A DNA stretch of 22,809 bases from Prolixibacteraceae bacterium (GTDB lineage: Bacteria; Bacteroidota; Bacteroidia; Bacteroidales; Prolixibacteraceae), in the NCBI GenBank assembly GCA_007116765.1, contig SKHV01000438.1, forward strand, positions 1 to 22,809, in the 5' to 3' direction. Numbering within the stretch: position 1 is the stretch's first letter; the number at the start of each line of letters is the position of its first letter. A program made the position numbers and the translations under genes. The notes beneath the pieces were generated by a model. It ran no database searches. It saw nothing but the letters and a program-made list of their open reading frames with translations, and was not told the origin of the DNA. Below are positions 15,279 through 22,809 of this stretch, piece by piece.

Positions 15279-15332
15279 CAGACATCCACCCAGAGAAAAC
15301 AAAGTTGCAAAATCGCAGTAAAACTCTGTCTT

Positions 15333-15368
15333 ACCTCTGTTACATCTGAGGTTTAATTTTTTTTACTT
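15333..15368 (+). terminator. Weak terminator-like hairpin in the divergent gap
   Basis: ACCTC (15333-15337) and GAGGT (15348-15352) can pair over a 10-nt loop and are followed by TTTAA and eight T. The stem is only 5 bp and no plus-strand gene precedes it, so it is either fortuitous or the end of an unrecognised short transcript. The rest of 15054-15550 holds no coding frame. Confidence 0.2.
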
Positions 15369-15507
15369 CCAAGCAATCAAAATCCAAAGCAAGCATCAAA
15401 CTTTTTTGCATTTTCACCCCAAAAGCACTATATTATCGACAGTTTTAAATTTTTGAAAAAAATTTTCGAAATGACGTTTTTCATCATATAGAATTATTCG
15501 AATGTGT

Positions 15508-15515
15508 TACTTTTG
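15508..15515 (+). promoter_or_regulatory. Candidate -7 box of the pta operon
   Basis: TACTTTTG matches TAnnTTTG exactly and would start transcription near 15522, leaving a leader of about 30 nt before the ATG at 15551. A proper -33 TTG was not found. Confidence 0.45.
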
Positions 15516-15550
15516 TGACTTTTATTATTCATAGTTTATACTAAAATACA

Positions 15551-16552
15551 ATGAAATTACTTGACCAAATTAAAGAGAATGCCTCAAAGCTAAACAAACG
15601 CATTGTTTTGCCCGAGGGAGAAGAACCCCGCACACTCAAAGCCACAGAAATAATTTTGAAGGAAAACATTGCCAGAGTCGTGCTTCTTGGCAATATTGAA
15701 GCAGTAAATGCAAAGGCAAAAGAAATTGGTGCGAACATTAACGGTGCCGAAATAATTGACCCTAAAACTGCTCCTCAAAGAGAAGCGTATGCCAACTTGA
15801 TGGTTGAATTGCGTAAAAGCAAGGGGCTAACTAAAGAGGAAGCCCTAACACTGTTGGATAACCCACTCTACTTTGGACCAATGATGATAAAGAGCGGCGA
15901 TGCAGACGGCGAACTGGCCGGGGCAATCAATGCCACAGGCGATGTATTGCGCCCCGCCTTTCAATTTGTAAAAACTCTGCCGGGTTGCAGCGTGGTTTCA
16001 GGAGCATTTTTAATGTTTGTGGATAAAAAATTTGGTCACGATGGCATACTGGTGTTTTCCGATTGTGCCGTAATGCCCGACCCAACAGCCCAGCAACTGG
16101 CCGAAATTGCAGTTACTTCGGCTGCCACTGCCAAAGCTATTGTGGGGCTTGAGCCACGTGTGGCCATGCTCAGTTTCTCAACCATGGGAAGTGCAAAACA
16201 CCCCATGGCCGATAAAGTAATTGAAGCCACAAAACTTGCACAAAGCCTTGCCCCCGACTTGATGATTGATGGTGAAATGCAGCTCGACGCAGCCATTGTA
16301 AAGGAAGTGGGCGAACTGAAAGCTCCCGGAAGTAAAGTAGCAGGAAAAGCAAACGTGCTGGTTTTCCCAAGCCTCGAAGCTGGAAACATTGGCTACAAAT
16401 TGGTACAACGCTTAGCCGGAGCCGAAGCTATTGGCCCCGTTTTACAGGGCATGGCTGCCCCAATAAACGATTTATCGCGGGGTTGTTCGGTAACCGATAT
16501 TGTTAACATGGTAGCTGTTACGGCAAATCAGGCCGCAGGCGTTTCAAAATAA
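15551..16552 (+). CDS. pta: Phosphate acetyltransferase (short form)
   Basis: The gene encodes 333 residues, the length of the single-domain Pta without the N-terminal DRTGG/P-loop extension. The enzyme moves the acyl group between CoA and phosphate, giving acetyl-phosphate for the kinases encoded downstream. PTA/PTB-family features run throughout: RIVLPEGEEPRTLKATE at the start, FGPMMIKSGDADGELAGA, VFSDCAVMPDPTAQQLAEIA, MLSFSTMGSAKHPMADKV, and the acetate-type C-terminus LVQRLAGAEAIGPVLQGMAA with NDLSRGCS. The last block favours acetyl over butyryl transferase, but substrate range cannot be decided from sequence alone. It is first in a five-gene cluster; the next start is eight bases after its stop. 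Confidence 0.93.
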   Translation: MKLLDQIKENASKLNKRIVLPEGEEPRTLKATEIILKENIARVVLLGNIEAVNAKAKEIGANINGAEIIDPKTAPQREAYANLMVELRKSKGLTKEEALTLLDNPLYFGPMMIKSGDADGELAGAINATGDVLRPAFQFVKTLPGCSVVSGAFLMFVDKKFGHDGILVFSDCAVMPDPTAQQLAEIAVTSAATAKAIVGLEPRVAMLSFSTMGSAKHPMADKVIEATKLAQSLAPDLMIDGEMQLDAAIVKEVGELKAPGSKVAGKANVLVFPSLEAGNIGYKLVQRLAGAEAIGPVLQGMAAPINDLSRGCSVTDIVNMVAVTANQAAGVSK

Positions 16553-16560
16553 AAACCAAA

Positions 16561-17520
16561 ATGTCAGAAACCATTATTGAGTCCATTGAAGAATATGGAC
16601 TAATCAAAAAAAACAAATCGACAAAACTCTTCTCTAAAGTTGGAATTGTGGGTTGCGGATTCGACGGGCAATACATTGCACGTGTATGCAGCTCCTACGG
16701 CCTCGATGTAATTATTAAAGAATCATCTCAAGAACGGATAGACAACTCTATCCGAAAAATTGAAGAGAACATGGACAGCCGCATCCGCAACTGGGGGGCA
16801 ACCGAGTCGGAAAAACGTGCGGTGATGTCGCGCATAAAAGGAACAACAAGCTTTATAGACTTCAAACATTGCGATTTGGTTATTGAAACCATGCCAACAC
16901 TTGGCGCAGGACGCAGCTTTGAAGCACGCAAACAGGTTTTTGAAGAACTTGAGAAGGTAGTTTCAACCGATTGTATACTTGCCACGAACTCTACCACTGT
17001 AGTTATCTCGGACCTCTCTGAAAACCTTGAATATAAAGAACGTTGTATAAGCATCCACTTCATGATTAATTCGGTCGATTCGCGCATTGTGGAAATCACA
17101 AAAGGGCTTTACACTGCCGACTGGGCTTTTGAAAAGGTTTCTCAGTTTGTTCACATGATAAAACGCAAAGCCATTCCTGTTGAAGAGTCGGTTGGACTTA
17201 TCAGCGTACGCATGTACACCGTTATCCTTAACGAAGCCTGTGAAATGGTACTTGAAGGGATAGGTTGCAAAGACGACATTGAACAATTAATGATTACCGG
17301 ATTGGGCATGCGCCAGGGACCTTTTACCATAGCCGATATTATTGGCCTCGATAGAATCAGCCGCTGGATGGAAAACCTTTTTAACGAATTTGGCGACTCT
17401 CGTTTTAAACCAAACCCACTTATCAAGCGACTAATAAGGCAACATCACTTTGGCAAAGAAACCGGGCGCGGGTTTTACCTATACGACAAATACGGCGAAA
17501 AAATTGAATCAACCATTTAG
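16561..17520 (+). CDS. Divergent 3-hydroxyacyl-CoA (3-hydroxybutyryl-CoA-like) dehydrogenase
   Basis: The gene encodes 319 residues. After a 25-residue N-terminal extension comes a Rossmann NAD(P)-binding motif GCGFDG (31-36), then LVIET (107-110 region), NST (143-145), and the catalytic His166-Glu178 pair with the 12-residue spacing known from this family. The C-terminal dimerisation/substrate domain ends GRGFYLYD. Several usually conserved residues differ: the family HFFNPV reads HFMINS, and the FIVNR-type Asn near residue 216 is Val (LISVR). The fold and catalytic dyad are therefore kept but the acyl-binding site is altered. It sits eight bases after pta and 14 bases before the first acetate kinase gene, an unusual place for a beta-oxidation/butyrate enzyme. 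Substrate and direction are unknown. Confidence 0.85.
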   Translation: MSETIIESIEEYGLIKKNKSTKLFSKVGIVGCGFDGQYIARVCSSYGLDVIIKESSQERIDNSIRKIEENMDSRIRNWGATESEKRAVMSRIKGTTSFIDFKHCDLVIETMPTLGAGRSFEARKQVFEELEKVVSTDCILATNSTTVVISDLSENLEYKERCISIHFMINSVDSRIVEITKGLYTADWAFEKVSQFVHMIKRKAIPVEESVGLISVRMYTVILNEACEMVLEGIGCKDDIEQLMITGLGMRQGPFTIADIIGLDRISRWMENLFNEFGDSRFKPNPLIKRLIRQHHFGKETGRGFYLYDKYGEKIESTI

Positions 17521-17534
17521 CAAAACATATAAAA

Positions 17535-18737
17535 ATGAAGATATTAGTTCTCAATTGCGGAAGCTCTTCCATTAAATTTCAGTTTTTTGAAATGACCAAT
17601 CAAACTGTGCTTGCTAAAGGTTTGGTTGATAAAATCGGGCTAAACGGTTCGCAACTTATACTAACAAAACAGGATGGACAAGTGGTTGTTTTCCAAGGCG
17701 AAATAGTAGACCACAAAATAGGTATCGAATATGTTTTGGGCGTTCTCACCAGCGAAAAACACGGATGCATTAAAAACCTGTCTGAAATTTCGGCGGTTGG
17801 GCACAGGGTTGTTCATGGCGGCGAAGCTTTTAGCAGCAGTGTACTAATTGACGACGAAGTGATTGCTGAAATGGAAAAATGCATTGAACTGGCTCCCCTG
17901 CATAATCCACCCAACCTAAAAGGTATTGAGGCAATAAGCGACCTAATCCCAGACATGGACCAGGTTGGTGTTTTCGATACCGCATTTCATCAAACCATGC
18001 CCGAATACTCATACATGTATGCCATACCCTACAGCTTATACAAAAAATATGGTGTGAGGCGTTACGGTTTTCACGGAACAAGCCACCGCTACGTAAGCGA
18101 ACGTGCGTGCGAAATAGAAGGCAGCGAATTTTGCAATAAAAAAATAATAAGCTGCCATTTAGGCAACGGTGCTTCGGTTGCCGCAATACAAAACGGACAA
18201 TCGATGGATACTTCAATGGGGCTAACCCCGCTAGAAGGACTGATAATGGGAACGCGTGCCGGCGACCTTGATATTGGTGCTGCGCTTTTCCTGATGGAAA
18301 AAGAAAATATTGGAGTTGAGTCGGCTTCGGACTTATTCAACAAACACAGTGGAATGCTGGGTATTACAAGTATTTCGTCTGACTTGCGCGAAATACACAA
18401 AGCAGCCCATGAAGGAAACGAAATGGCTCAATTGGCCATGAAAATGTTCGATTACAGGGTGAAAAAATACATCGGTGCGTACACAGCTGCCATGAACGGG
18501 TGCGATTACCTTATTTTCACCGGTGGAATAGGAGAAAACGCAGCCATTACCCGCGAAGGTATTTGCAAAGAACTCAGCTGGCTTGGTTTTGACATTGACA
18601 AAGAAACCAACAACAAAACCCATGGGAAAGAAGCAGTTATAAGCACTCCTGACTCTAAAGTAAAAATAATGGTAATACCAACCAACGAAGAATTGATGAT
18701 TGCCCTTGACACTTTGAAAATAATTGAAAAGAAATAA
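17535..18737 (+). CDS. ackA: Acetate kinase, first of two tandem copies
   Basis: The gene encodes 400 residues. The ASKHA-fold enzyme makes ATP and acetate (or another short acid) from the acyl-phosphate. The residues known from the Methanosarcina enzyme are in register: Asn7 in LNCGSSS, Arg91 in GHRVVHGG, Asp148 in VFDTAFHQTMP, His180 in YGFHGTSH, Arg241 in MGTRAGDLD, and a Glu near 385 in TNEE. The loop after Arg241 reads RAGDLDIG, where the usual form is RSGD(I/V)DP; the Pro is lost. It is followed 43 nt later by a second complete paralogue, so the two probably differ in substrate or expression. Confidence 0.94.
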   Translation: MKILVLNCGSSSIKFQFFEMTNQTVLAKGLVDKIGLNGSQLILTKQDGQVVVFQGEIVDHKIGIEYVLGVLTSEKHGCIKNLSEISAVGHRVVHGGEAFSSSVLIDDEVIAEMEKCIELAPLHNPPNLKGIEAISDLIPDMDQVGVFDTAFHQTMPEYSYMYAIPYSLYKKYGVRRYGFHGTSHRYVSERACEIEGSEFCNKKIISCHLGNGASVAAIQNGQSMDTSMGLTPLEGLIMGTRAGDLDIGAALFLMEKENIGVESASDLFNKHSGMLGITSISSDLREIHKAAHEGNEMAQLAMKMFDYRVKKYIGAYTAAMNGCDYLIFTGGIGENAAITREGICKELSWLGFDIDKETNNKTHGKEAVISTPDSKVKIMVIPTNEELMIALDTLKIIEKK

Positions 18738-18780
18738 AACACGCGACTAAGCATTTTTTAACCCAAAAACCGAAAGATGT

Positions 18781-19986
18781 ATGAATATTTTAATCCTAAA
18801 CTGTGGAAGTTCATCAATAAAGTACCAGTTATTTAAAATTACAAATAACGAAAACCAGGTACTTGCTAAAGGACAGGTTGACCGTATAGGGATTGACGGC
18901 AGCAACATTGAGCAAAAAGTTGAAGGCAAAGAAAAAATTGTAATCGAAGCCGAAATCAAGGATCATACCGATGGCATTGACTTCATTTTAAAACTGTTAC
19001 TCGACGAAAGGCACAAAACAATTGCTTCAATAAACGAAATCGATGCAGTTGGCCACCGGCTTGTTCATGGTGGCGAATCCTTTTCAGAACCGGTTGTCAT
19101 TACCGAAGAAGTAGTCCAAAAAATGACCGACCTCATTGACCTTGCACCGCTCCACAACCCCGCGAATATTCAGGGCATTAGAGCTATGCAAAAACTTCTG
19201 CCCGGCAAACCACAAGTGGGTGTTTTCGATACAGCTTTCCATCAAACCATGCCACCCGAAGCATATTTGTACGGCATACCTTACAATTTTTACAAACAAC
19301 ACGGAATACGCCGTTACGGCTTTCACGGTACCAGCCATAAATATGTAGCCCAAAAAGCCTGCGACATTCTTGGCTGGGACATAAGAGAAAAGAAAATAAT
19401 TACCTGCCATTTAGGAAATGGAGCATCAGTTACGGCCATAAAAGGTGGAAAATCAATTGAAACATCAATGGGTTTCACCCCTAACTATGGACTGGTAATG
19501 GGTACCCGAAGCGGGGTGGTCGACCCGGGTATTATTGAGTATCTGATGAAAAAAGAAAACATGTCGCTTCACGATGTGGTTGAATTGCTCAATAAAAAAA
19601 GCGGGATGCTGGGGCTTTCTGATGGTTTTTCTTCCGATATGCGCGACCTTGCTGAAGCAATGGATGACGGAAACGAAGATGCCAAAAGGGCACTCACATC
19701 GTATGCACACCGGGTAAAACACTACCTTGGAGCTTATGCCGCCGAACTGAACGGACTCGACTTAGTAATACTAACCGGGGGTATTGGCGAAAACAACTGG
19801 CAGGTAAGGGAGCTGTGCCTCACCGATCTCGAATACCTAGGGATTACTTTCAATAAAAAGTTAAACAAAGGGTTGCGCGGCAAGGACACAAAAATATGTA
19901 CCGACTGTTCGAAAGTACAGGTTATGATTATCCAAACCAACGAAGAGCTTGTTATTGCAAAAGAAACAGTAAGAATGGTAGGATAA
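18781..19986 (+). CDS. ackA: Acetate kinase, second tandem copy
   Basis: The gene encodes 401 residues. It has the same catalytic set shifted by two: Asn7, Arg93, Asp150 in VFDTAFHQTMP, His182 in YGFHGTSH, Arg243 in MGTRSGVVDPG, and the C-terminal TNEELVIAKET. In this copy the Ser and Pro of the canonical RSGDxDP loop are kept but Gly-Asp is replaced by Gly-Val-Val-Asp, the opposite deviation from the first copy. The flanks of the two proteins are clearly homologous but have diverged throughout, so the duplication is not recent. A 110-nt gap with two small hairpins separates it from the E1 gene. Confidence 0.94.
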   Translation: MNILILNCGSSSIKYQLFKITNNENQVLAKGQVDRIGIDGSNIEQKVEGKEKIVIEAEIKDHTDGIDFILKLLLDERHKTIASINEIDAVGHRLVHGGESFSEPVVITEEVVQKMTDLIDLAPLHNPANIQGIRAMQKLLPGKPQVGVFDTAFHQTMPPEAYLYGIPYNFYKQHGIRRYGFHGTSHKYVAQKACDILGWDIREKKIITCHLGNGASVTAIKGGKSIETSMGFTPNYGLVMGTRSGVVDPGIIEYLMKKENMSLHDVVELLNKKSGMLGLSDGFSSDMRDLAEAMDDGNEDAKRALTSYAHRVKHYLGAYAAELNGLDLVILTGGIGENNWQVRELCLTDLEYLGITFNKKLNKGLRGKDTKICTDCSKVQVMIIQTNEELVIAKETVRMVG

Positions 19987-20013
19987 TAATTCCCGGCAAA
20001 ACAAAACACGAAG

Positions 20014-20056
20014 TTTCCTGTTTTAATATCGGAAAATCAAGACAAGCATGTCTTTT
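20014..20056 (+). promoter_or_regulatory. Two small hairpins in the gap between ack and the E1 gene
   Basis: TTTCC (20014-20018) pairs with GGAAA (20031-20035), and AAGACA (20039-20044) pairs with TGTCTT (20049-20054) over a 4-nt loop with further T residues. They could act as an attenuator or processing site between the acetate kinase genes and the E1 gene; no TAnnTTTG box was found in the gap. Confidence 0.25.
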
Positions 20057-20096
20057 ATTCGGATTGAATATGGGTTAACCATTAAATCGGGACTTT

Positions 20097-22511
20097 ATGT
20101 TTTTAGAGAAAATGAATTTATCTGCCAAGGCTTCCTCAAAAACCAAGGAAATCTTAAGCGACTATTATACCGCTTTTTTAAGTCGTGAACTCAGCTTACT
20201 TGGCCGTCGTGAAGTACACAATGGTCGTGCCCATTTCGGCATTTTTGGCGACGGGAAAGAAGTTGCCCAGGTGGCACTGGCCAAAACATTTCAAAAAGGC
20301 GACTGGCGCTCGGGTTATTATCGCGACCAAACGTTCATGCTGGCATTGGGTTTACTGGAGCCCGAAGAGTTTTTTGCAATGATTTACGGCGATACCGACG
20401 AAAGCTTTAACCCATCGACCGGGGGTCGCAATTTCAACAACCATTACTGCACACGCAATATTACTGCCGACGGGAAAATCGAGAAACTCTCGGAGAAATA
20501 CAATTCGGCATCCGACATATCATCTACGGGAGGACAAATGCCACGCTTACTGGGACTTGCGCAGGCATCGAAAATGGCACGCCTCGACAAAAACCTGCTA
20601 AAAGCTAACGCGACAAATGTGAGCGGGAACGAAGTAGCTTTTGGTTCAATTGGCGATGCAAGCACCTCCGAGGGCATGTTTTTCGAAACCATTAATGCAG
20701 CAGCTGTTATGCAAGTCCCAATGGCCGTAACTGTTTACGACGACGGCTATGGAATTAGTGTCCCCATTGAGCTTCAAACTGCCAAATCGAGCATTTCAAA
20801 GGCACTCAAAGGTTTTGAACAGCAAAGCTCCGACAAGGGGATAAAAATATACAAATGCAAGGGCTGGGACTACCCTGCCCTGGTTGAAACCTTCCAAAAA
20901 GGGATTGCCGAATGCCGCGAAAACCATGTGCCGGTACTTTTTCATATCGACCAGCTCACACAACCAACCGGGCACTCCACATCGGGCTCGCACGAGCGTT
21001 ACAAAAGCAAACAACGGCTTGACTGGGAACAAGAATGGGACGGCATTGTAAAATTCAAACAGTGGATAGTTGAAAGCGGGAAAGCTACTCCCGAAGAAAT
21101 TGCCGATATTGAATCGAAAGCTAAAAAGCGTACCCGCGAAGCACGTGATAAAGCCTGGGAAAATTACACATCTTCTTTCAATCACGAAAAAGAAAGCCTT
21201 ACCGGGCTTGTGCAAAAAATTGACAATGAACTCGACAACAATTTCCTGTATTCAACAGAATTGAAACAGGTAAACGAAAAAGTTTTTCCCACACGCAGGG
21301 CTTTACTGAGTCTGGCAAAACGCATGTTTTTCGAAATTGGCACAAAAAATAAATATACTGCTCTGGCAAAGGAGCTGAAAAGCTGGATAGAAAAATTTGA
21401 AGAACGCAGCTCAAGGTTTTACAACAAGCAGCTTCATCGTGAATTAAATGATTCGGCATTGAATGTTAAGCCGGTTCGACCCATTTACACTGAAAGTCCG
21501 GAGCTCGTTAGTGGTGCAGAAGTACTAAACCACAACTTCGACAAGCTTTTTGCCAAACACCCTCGACTGGTAACTTTTGGCGAAGATACAGGTAAACTGG
21601 GCGATGTAAACCAGGGGATGAAGGGCATGCAGGCTAAATATGGCGAACAGAGGGTTTTCGACACCGGTATTCGCGAAACCACCATCATTGGGCAAGGAAT
21701 TGGACTTGCACTTCGCGGTTTCAGACCTATTGCCGAAATACAATACCTCGACTACCTGATTTATGCCATGTCAACCCTCAGCGATGACCTTGCCAGCATG
21801 CAATACCGCACCATGGGAAAACAGGCTGCCCCCGTGATTGTACGTACCCGCGGACATCAACTACAAGGAATATGGCACGCCGGTTCACCTATGCAGTTGC
21901 TTTTGGGCTCTTTACGCGGCATATACCTTTGCGTGCCCCGAAACATGACCCAGGCTGCCGGTTTTTACAATACCCTGCTCGAAGCCAACGACCCGGCTTT
22001 GGTAATCGAGCCGCTAAAAGCATATAACGTGAAAGAACCCCTGCCTTTGAATCACGGAGAATACCGAGTTGCACTTGGTGTGCCTGAGATTATTGAAACA
22101 GGAACCGATATCACACTTGTAACCTACGGCTGGAATGTAAACCATGCACAAAAAGCAGCTCATTTATTGGCTGAACACGGCATTTCAGCTGAAGTTATCG
22201 ATGTTCAGACCTTAATGCCATTCGACATAAATCATACGATACTCGAATCGGTGAAAAAAACAGGAAAAATCCTATTTGTGGACGAAGACGTACCGGGTGG
22301 AGGCACAGCTTACATGTTGCAAAAAACCCTCGACGAGCAGAAGATATTCAATTACCTCGATACGGCGCCGCGTACTTTGCCGGCCATGGAACACCGTCCG
22401 GCCTATGGCATTGATGGGGAATACTTTTCGAAACCCAACGTGGAACGCATATTTGAAACCGTATATGAAATGATGCACGAAACCGATGTAAAGAAATTCC
22501 CGGAATACTAA
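20097..22511 (+). CDS. Fused E1 alpha-beta subunit of a 2-oxoacid (probably branched-chain 2-oxoisovalerate) dehydrogenase
   Basis: The gene encodes 804 residues. Residues about 20-400 are the alpha half (thiamine diphosphate site: YYRDQTF near 75-80, SIGDASTSEGMFFETINAAA near 184-203, YDDGYGISVP at 214-223). Residues about 460-790 are the beta half (FGEDTGKLGDVNQGM with Glu496; FDTGIRETTIIGQGIGLALR; RTRGHQLQGIWHAGSP; VIDVQTLMPFD; DEDVPGGG). Such single-chain E1 proteins are frequent in Bacteroidetes, annotated as 2-oxoisovalerate dehydrogenase. The thiamine-binding segment reads GDA-DDG where the classic form is GDG-NN, a deviation that should be tested. E2 and E3 genes are not in the window. 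A second ATG at 20112 (residue 6) is possible as start. The gene lies 110 nt after ackA2, and the MFS gene follows 19 nt later. Confidence 0.92.
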   Translation: MFLEKMNLSAKASSKTKEILSDYYTAFLSRELSLLGRREVHNGRAHFGIFGDGKEVAQVALAKTFQKGDWRSGYYRDQTFMLALGLLEPEEFFAMIYGDTDESFNPSTGGRNFNNHYCTRNITADGKIEKLSEKYNSASDISSTGGQMPRLLGLAQASKMARLDKNLLKANATNVSGNEVAFGSIGDASTSEGMFFETINAAAVMQVPMAVTVYDDGYGISVPIELQTAKSSISKALKGFEQQSSDKGIKIYKCKGWDYPALVETFQKGIAECRENHVPVLFHIDQLTQPTGHSTSGSHERYKSKQRLDWEQEWDGIVKFKQWIVESGKATPEEIADIESKAKKRTREARDKAWENYTSSFNHEKESLTGLVQKIDNELDNNFLYSTELKQVNEKVFPTRRALLSLAKRMFFEIGTKNKYTALAKELKSWIEKFEERSSRFYNKQLHRELNDSALNVKPVRPIYTESPELVSGAEVLNHNFDKLFAKHPRLVTFGEDTGKLGDVNQGMKGMQAKYGEQRVFDTGIRETTIIGQGIGLALRGFRPIAEIQYLDYLIYAMSTLSDDLASMQYRTMGKQAAPVIVRTRGHQLQGIWHAGSPMQLLLGSLRGIYLCVPRNMTQAAGFYNTLLEANDPALVIEPLKAYNVKEPLPLNHGEYRVALGVPEIIETGTDITLVTYGWNVNHAQKAAHLLAEHGISAEVIDVQTLMPFDINHTILESVKKTGKILFVDEDVPGGGTAYMLQKTLDEQKIFNYLDTAPRTLPAMEHRPAYGIDGEYFSKPNVERIFETVYEMMHETDVKKFPEY

Positions 22512-22518
22512 AGATTAT

Positions 22519-22526
22519 TATTTTTG
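22519..22526 (+). promoter_or_regulatory. Candidate -7 box just before the MFS gene
   Basis: TATTTTTG matches TAnnTTTG and ends four bases before the ATG at 22531. If used, the MFS transcript would be nearly leaderless. No -33 TTG at proper spacing was seen, so co-transcription with the E1 gene is equally possible. Confidence 0.3.
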
Positions 22527-22530
22527 CGCC

Positions 22531-22809
22531 ATGCCGCGAAAAATCGAACACAACGTTTTCAAGCTATACATAATCAAAATCGCGAAATGGTTTTCGCTGA
22601 TTATGCCTATTATTGTGTTGTTTTACACCGATAACGGATTGAGCATGACCCAAATTTTCCTGCTTAAATCGGTTTATTCGGTGGGTATGCTGGTCATGGA
22701 AATCCCGTCGGGTTATTTTGGCGATGTGTGGGGCAGAAAGAAAACCCTTGTAGCCGGGGCAATACTGGCCACTTTGGGTTTCTCGCTTTACTCATTTTCA
22801 TTTGTATTC
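22531..22809 (+). CDS. MFS transporter, N-terminal part (runs off the window)
   Basis: From the ATG at 22531 the frame is open for 93 codons to the window end. The product begins MPRKIEHNVFKLYIIKIAKW, then has membrane segments FSLIMPIIVLFY and FLLKSVYSVGMLVMEIPSGY. It carries the major-facilitator motif A between segments 2 and 3, GYFGDVWGRKKTL, followed by a third membrane segment (VAGAILATLGFSLYSFSFVF). The rest lies outside, so substrate and full length cannot be judged. It starts 19 nt after the E1 stop and may be the last gene of that operon. Confidence 0.85.
   Translation, partial: MPRKIEHNVFKLYIIKIAKWFSLIMPIIVLFYTDNGLSMTQIFLLKSVYSVGMLVMEIPSGYFGDVWGRKKTLVAGAILATLGFSLYSFSFVF

Noticed and set aside
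15054..15550. Cobalamin riboswitch upstream of the BtuF-like gene
   Set aside because: Read on the minus strand, I could not find the conserved B12-box or the surrounding core motifs. This was by eye only, so a model search could still change it.
18738..18780. Terminator or promoter between the two acetate kinase genes
   Set aside because: The gap has a T run but no stem, and no TAnnTTTG box, so the genes are treated as co-transcribed.

Overview
The window looks like a chromosomal segment of an anaerobic or facultative member of the Bacteroidetes, probably Bacteroidales/Marinilabiliales-like. The reasons are a TonB-dependent receptor with a carboxypeptidase-regulatory-like N-terminal domain next to a DUF4249 lipoprotein, pyruvate phosphate dikinase, a fused E1 alpha/beta 2-oxoacid dehydrogenase, a kinase-RapZ fusion, a lack of Shine-Dalgarno sequences, and several sites matching the Bacteroidetes -7 box TAnnTTTG. 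The exact genus cannot be named from sequence alone.

Layout. 1-238 (minus): start of a lipoprotein gene leaving the window. 239-810: intergenic stretch full of short tandem repeats. 811-4659 (plus): three overlapping cell-envelope genes (small beta-barrel-like protein, DUF4249 lipoprotein, TonB-dependent receptor). 4660-5221: a second repeat-rich gap that shares a split 32-nt sequence with the first. 5222-6814 (plus): OmpP1/FadL-type outer-membrane protein, ending in a hairpin terminator. 6870-7308: a gap with a candidate minus-strand small RNA and phased GTTAAY motifs. 7309-10017 (plus): pyruvate phosphate dikinase with a strong terminator. 10152-12416 (plus): DUF554 membrane protein, sugar-kinase/RapZ fusion, and a 41-residue four-cysteine protein not listed by ordinary long-ORF calling. 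12422-15053 (minus): binding protein, permease and ATPase of a BtuFCD/FecBCDE-type importer. 15551-22511 (plus): phosphate acetyltransferase, a divergent 3-hydroxyacyl-CoA dehydrogenase, two tandem acetate kinases and an 804-residue E1 alpha-beta fusion. 22531-22809 (plus): start of an MFS transporter, cut by the window edge.

How the genes work together. The last cluster joins oxidative decarboxylation of 2-oxoacids to acyl-CoA (E1 fusion), acyl-CoA to acyl-phosphate (Pta) and acyl-phosphate to acid plus ATP (Ack x2). This parallels in logic the ptb-buk-bkd clusters of Firmicutes and suggests energy conservation from acetate and perhaps branched-chain acids. PPDK links pyruvate and PEP nearby. 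The kinase-RapZ fusion points to amino-sugar and cell-wall precursor sensing. The ABC importer imports a chelated metal or corrinoid compound; its substrate cannot be fixed because no receptor gene or cobalamin riboswitch was seen next to it.

Nothing here is an obvious defence island or mobile element. The most unusual items are the compact candidate small RNA upstream of PPDK, the kinase-RapZ fusion with its overlapping four-Cys mini-gene, the divergent dehydrogenase between pta and the twin ack genes, and the pair of microsatellite-bearing intergenic cassettes.
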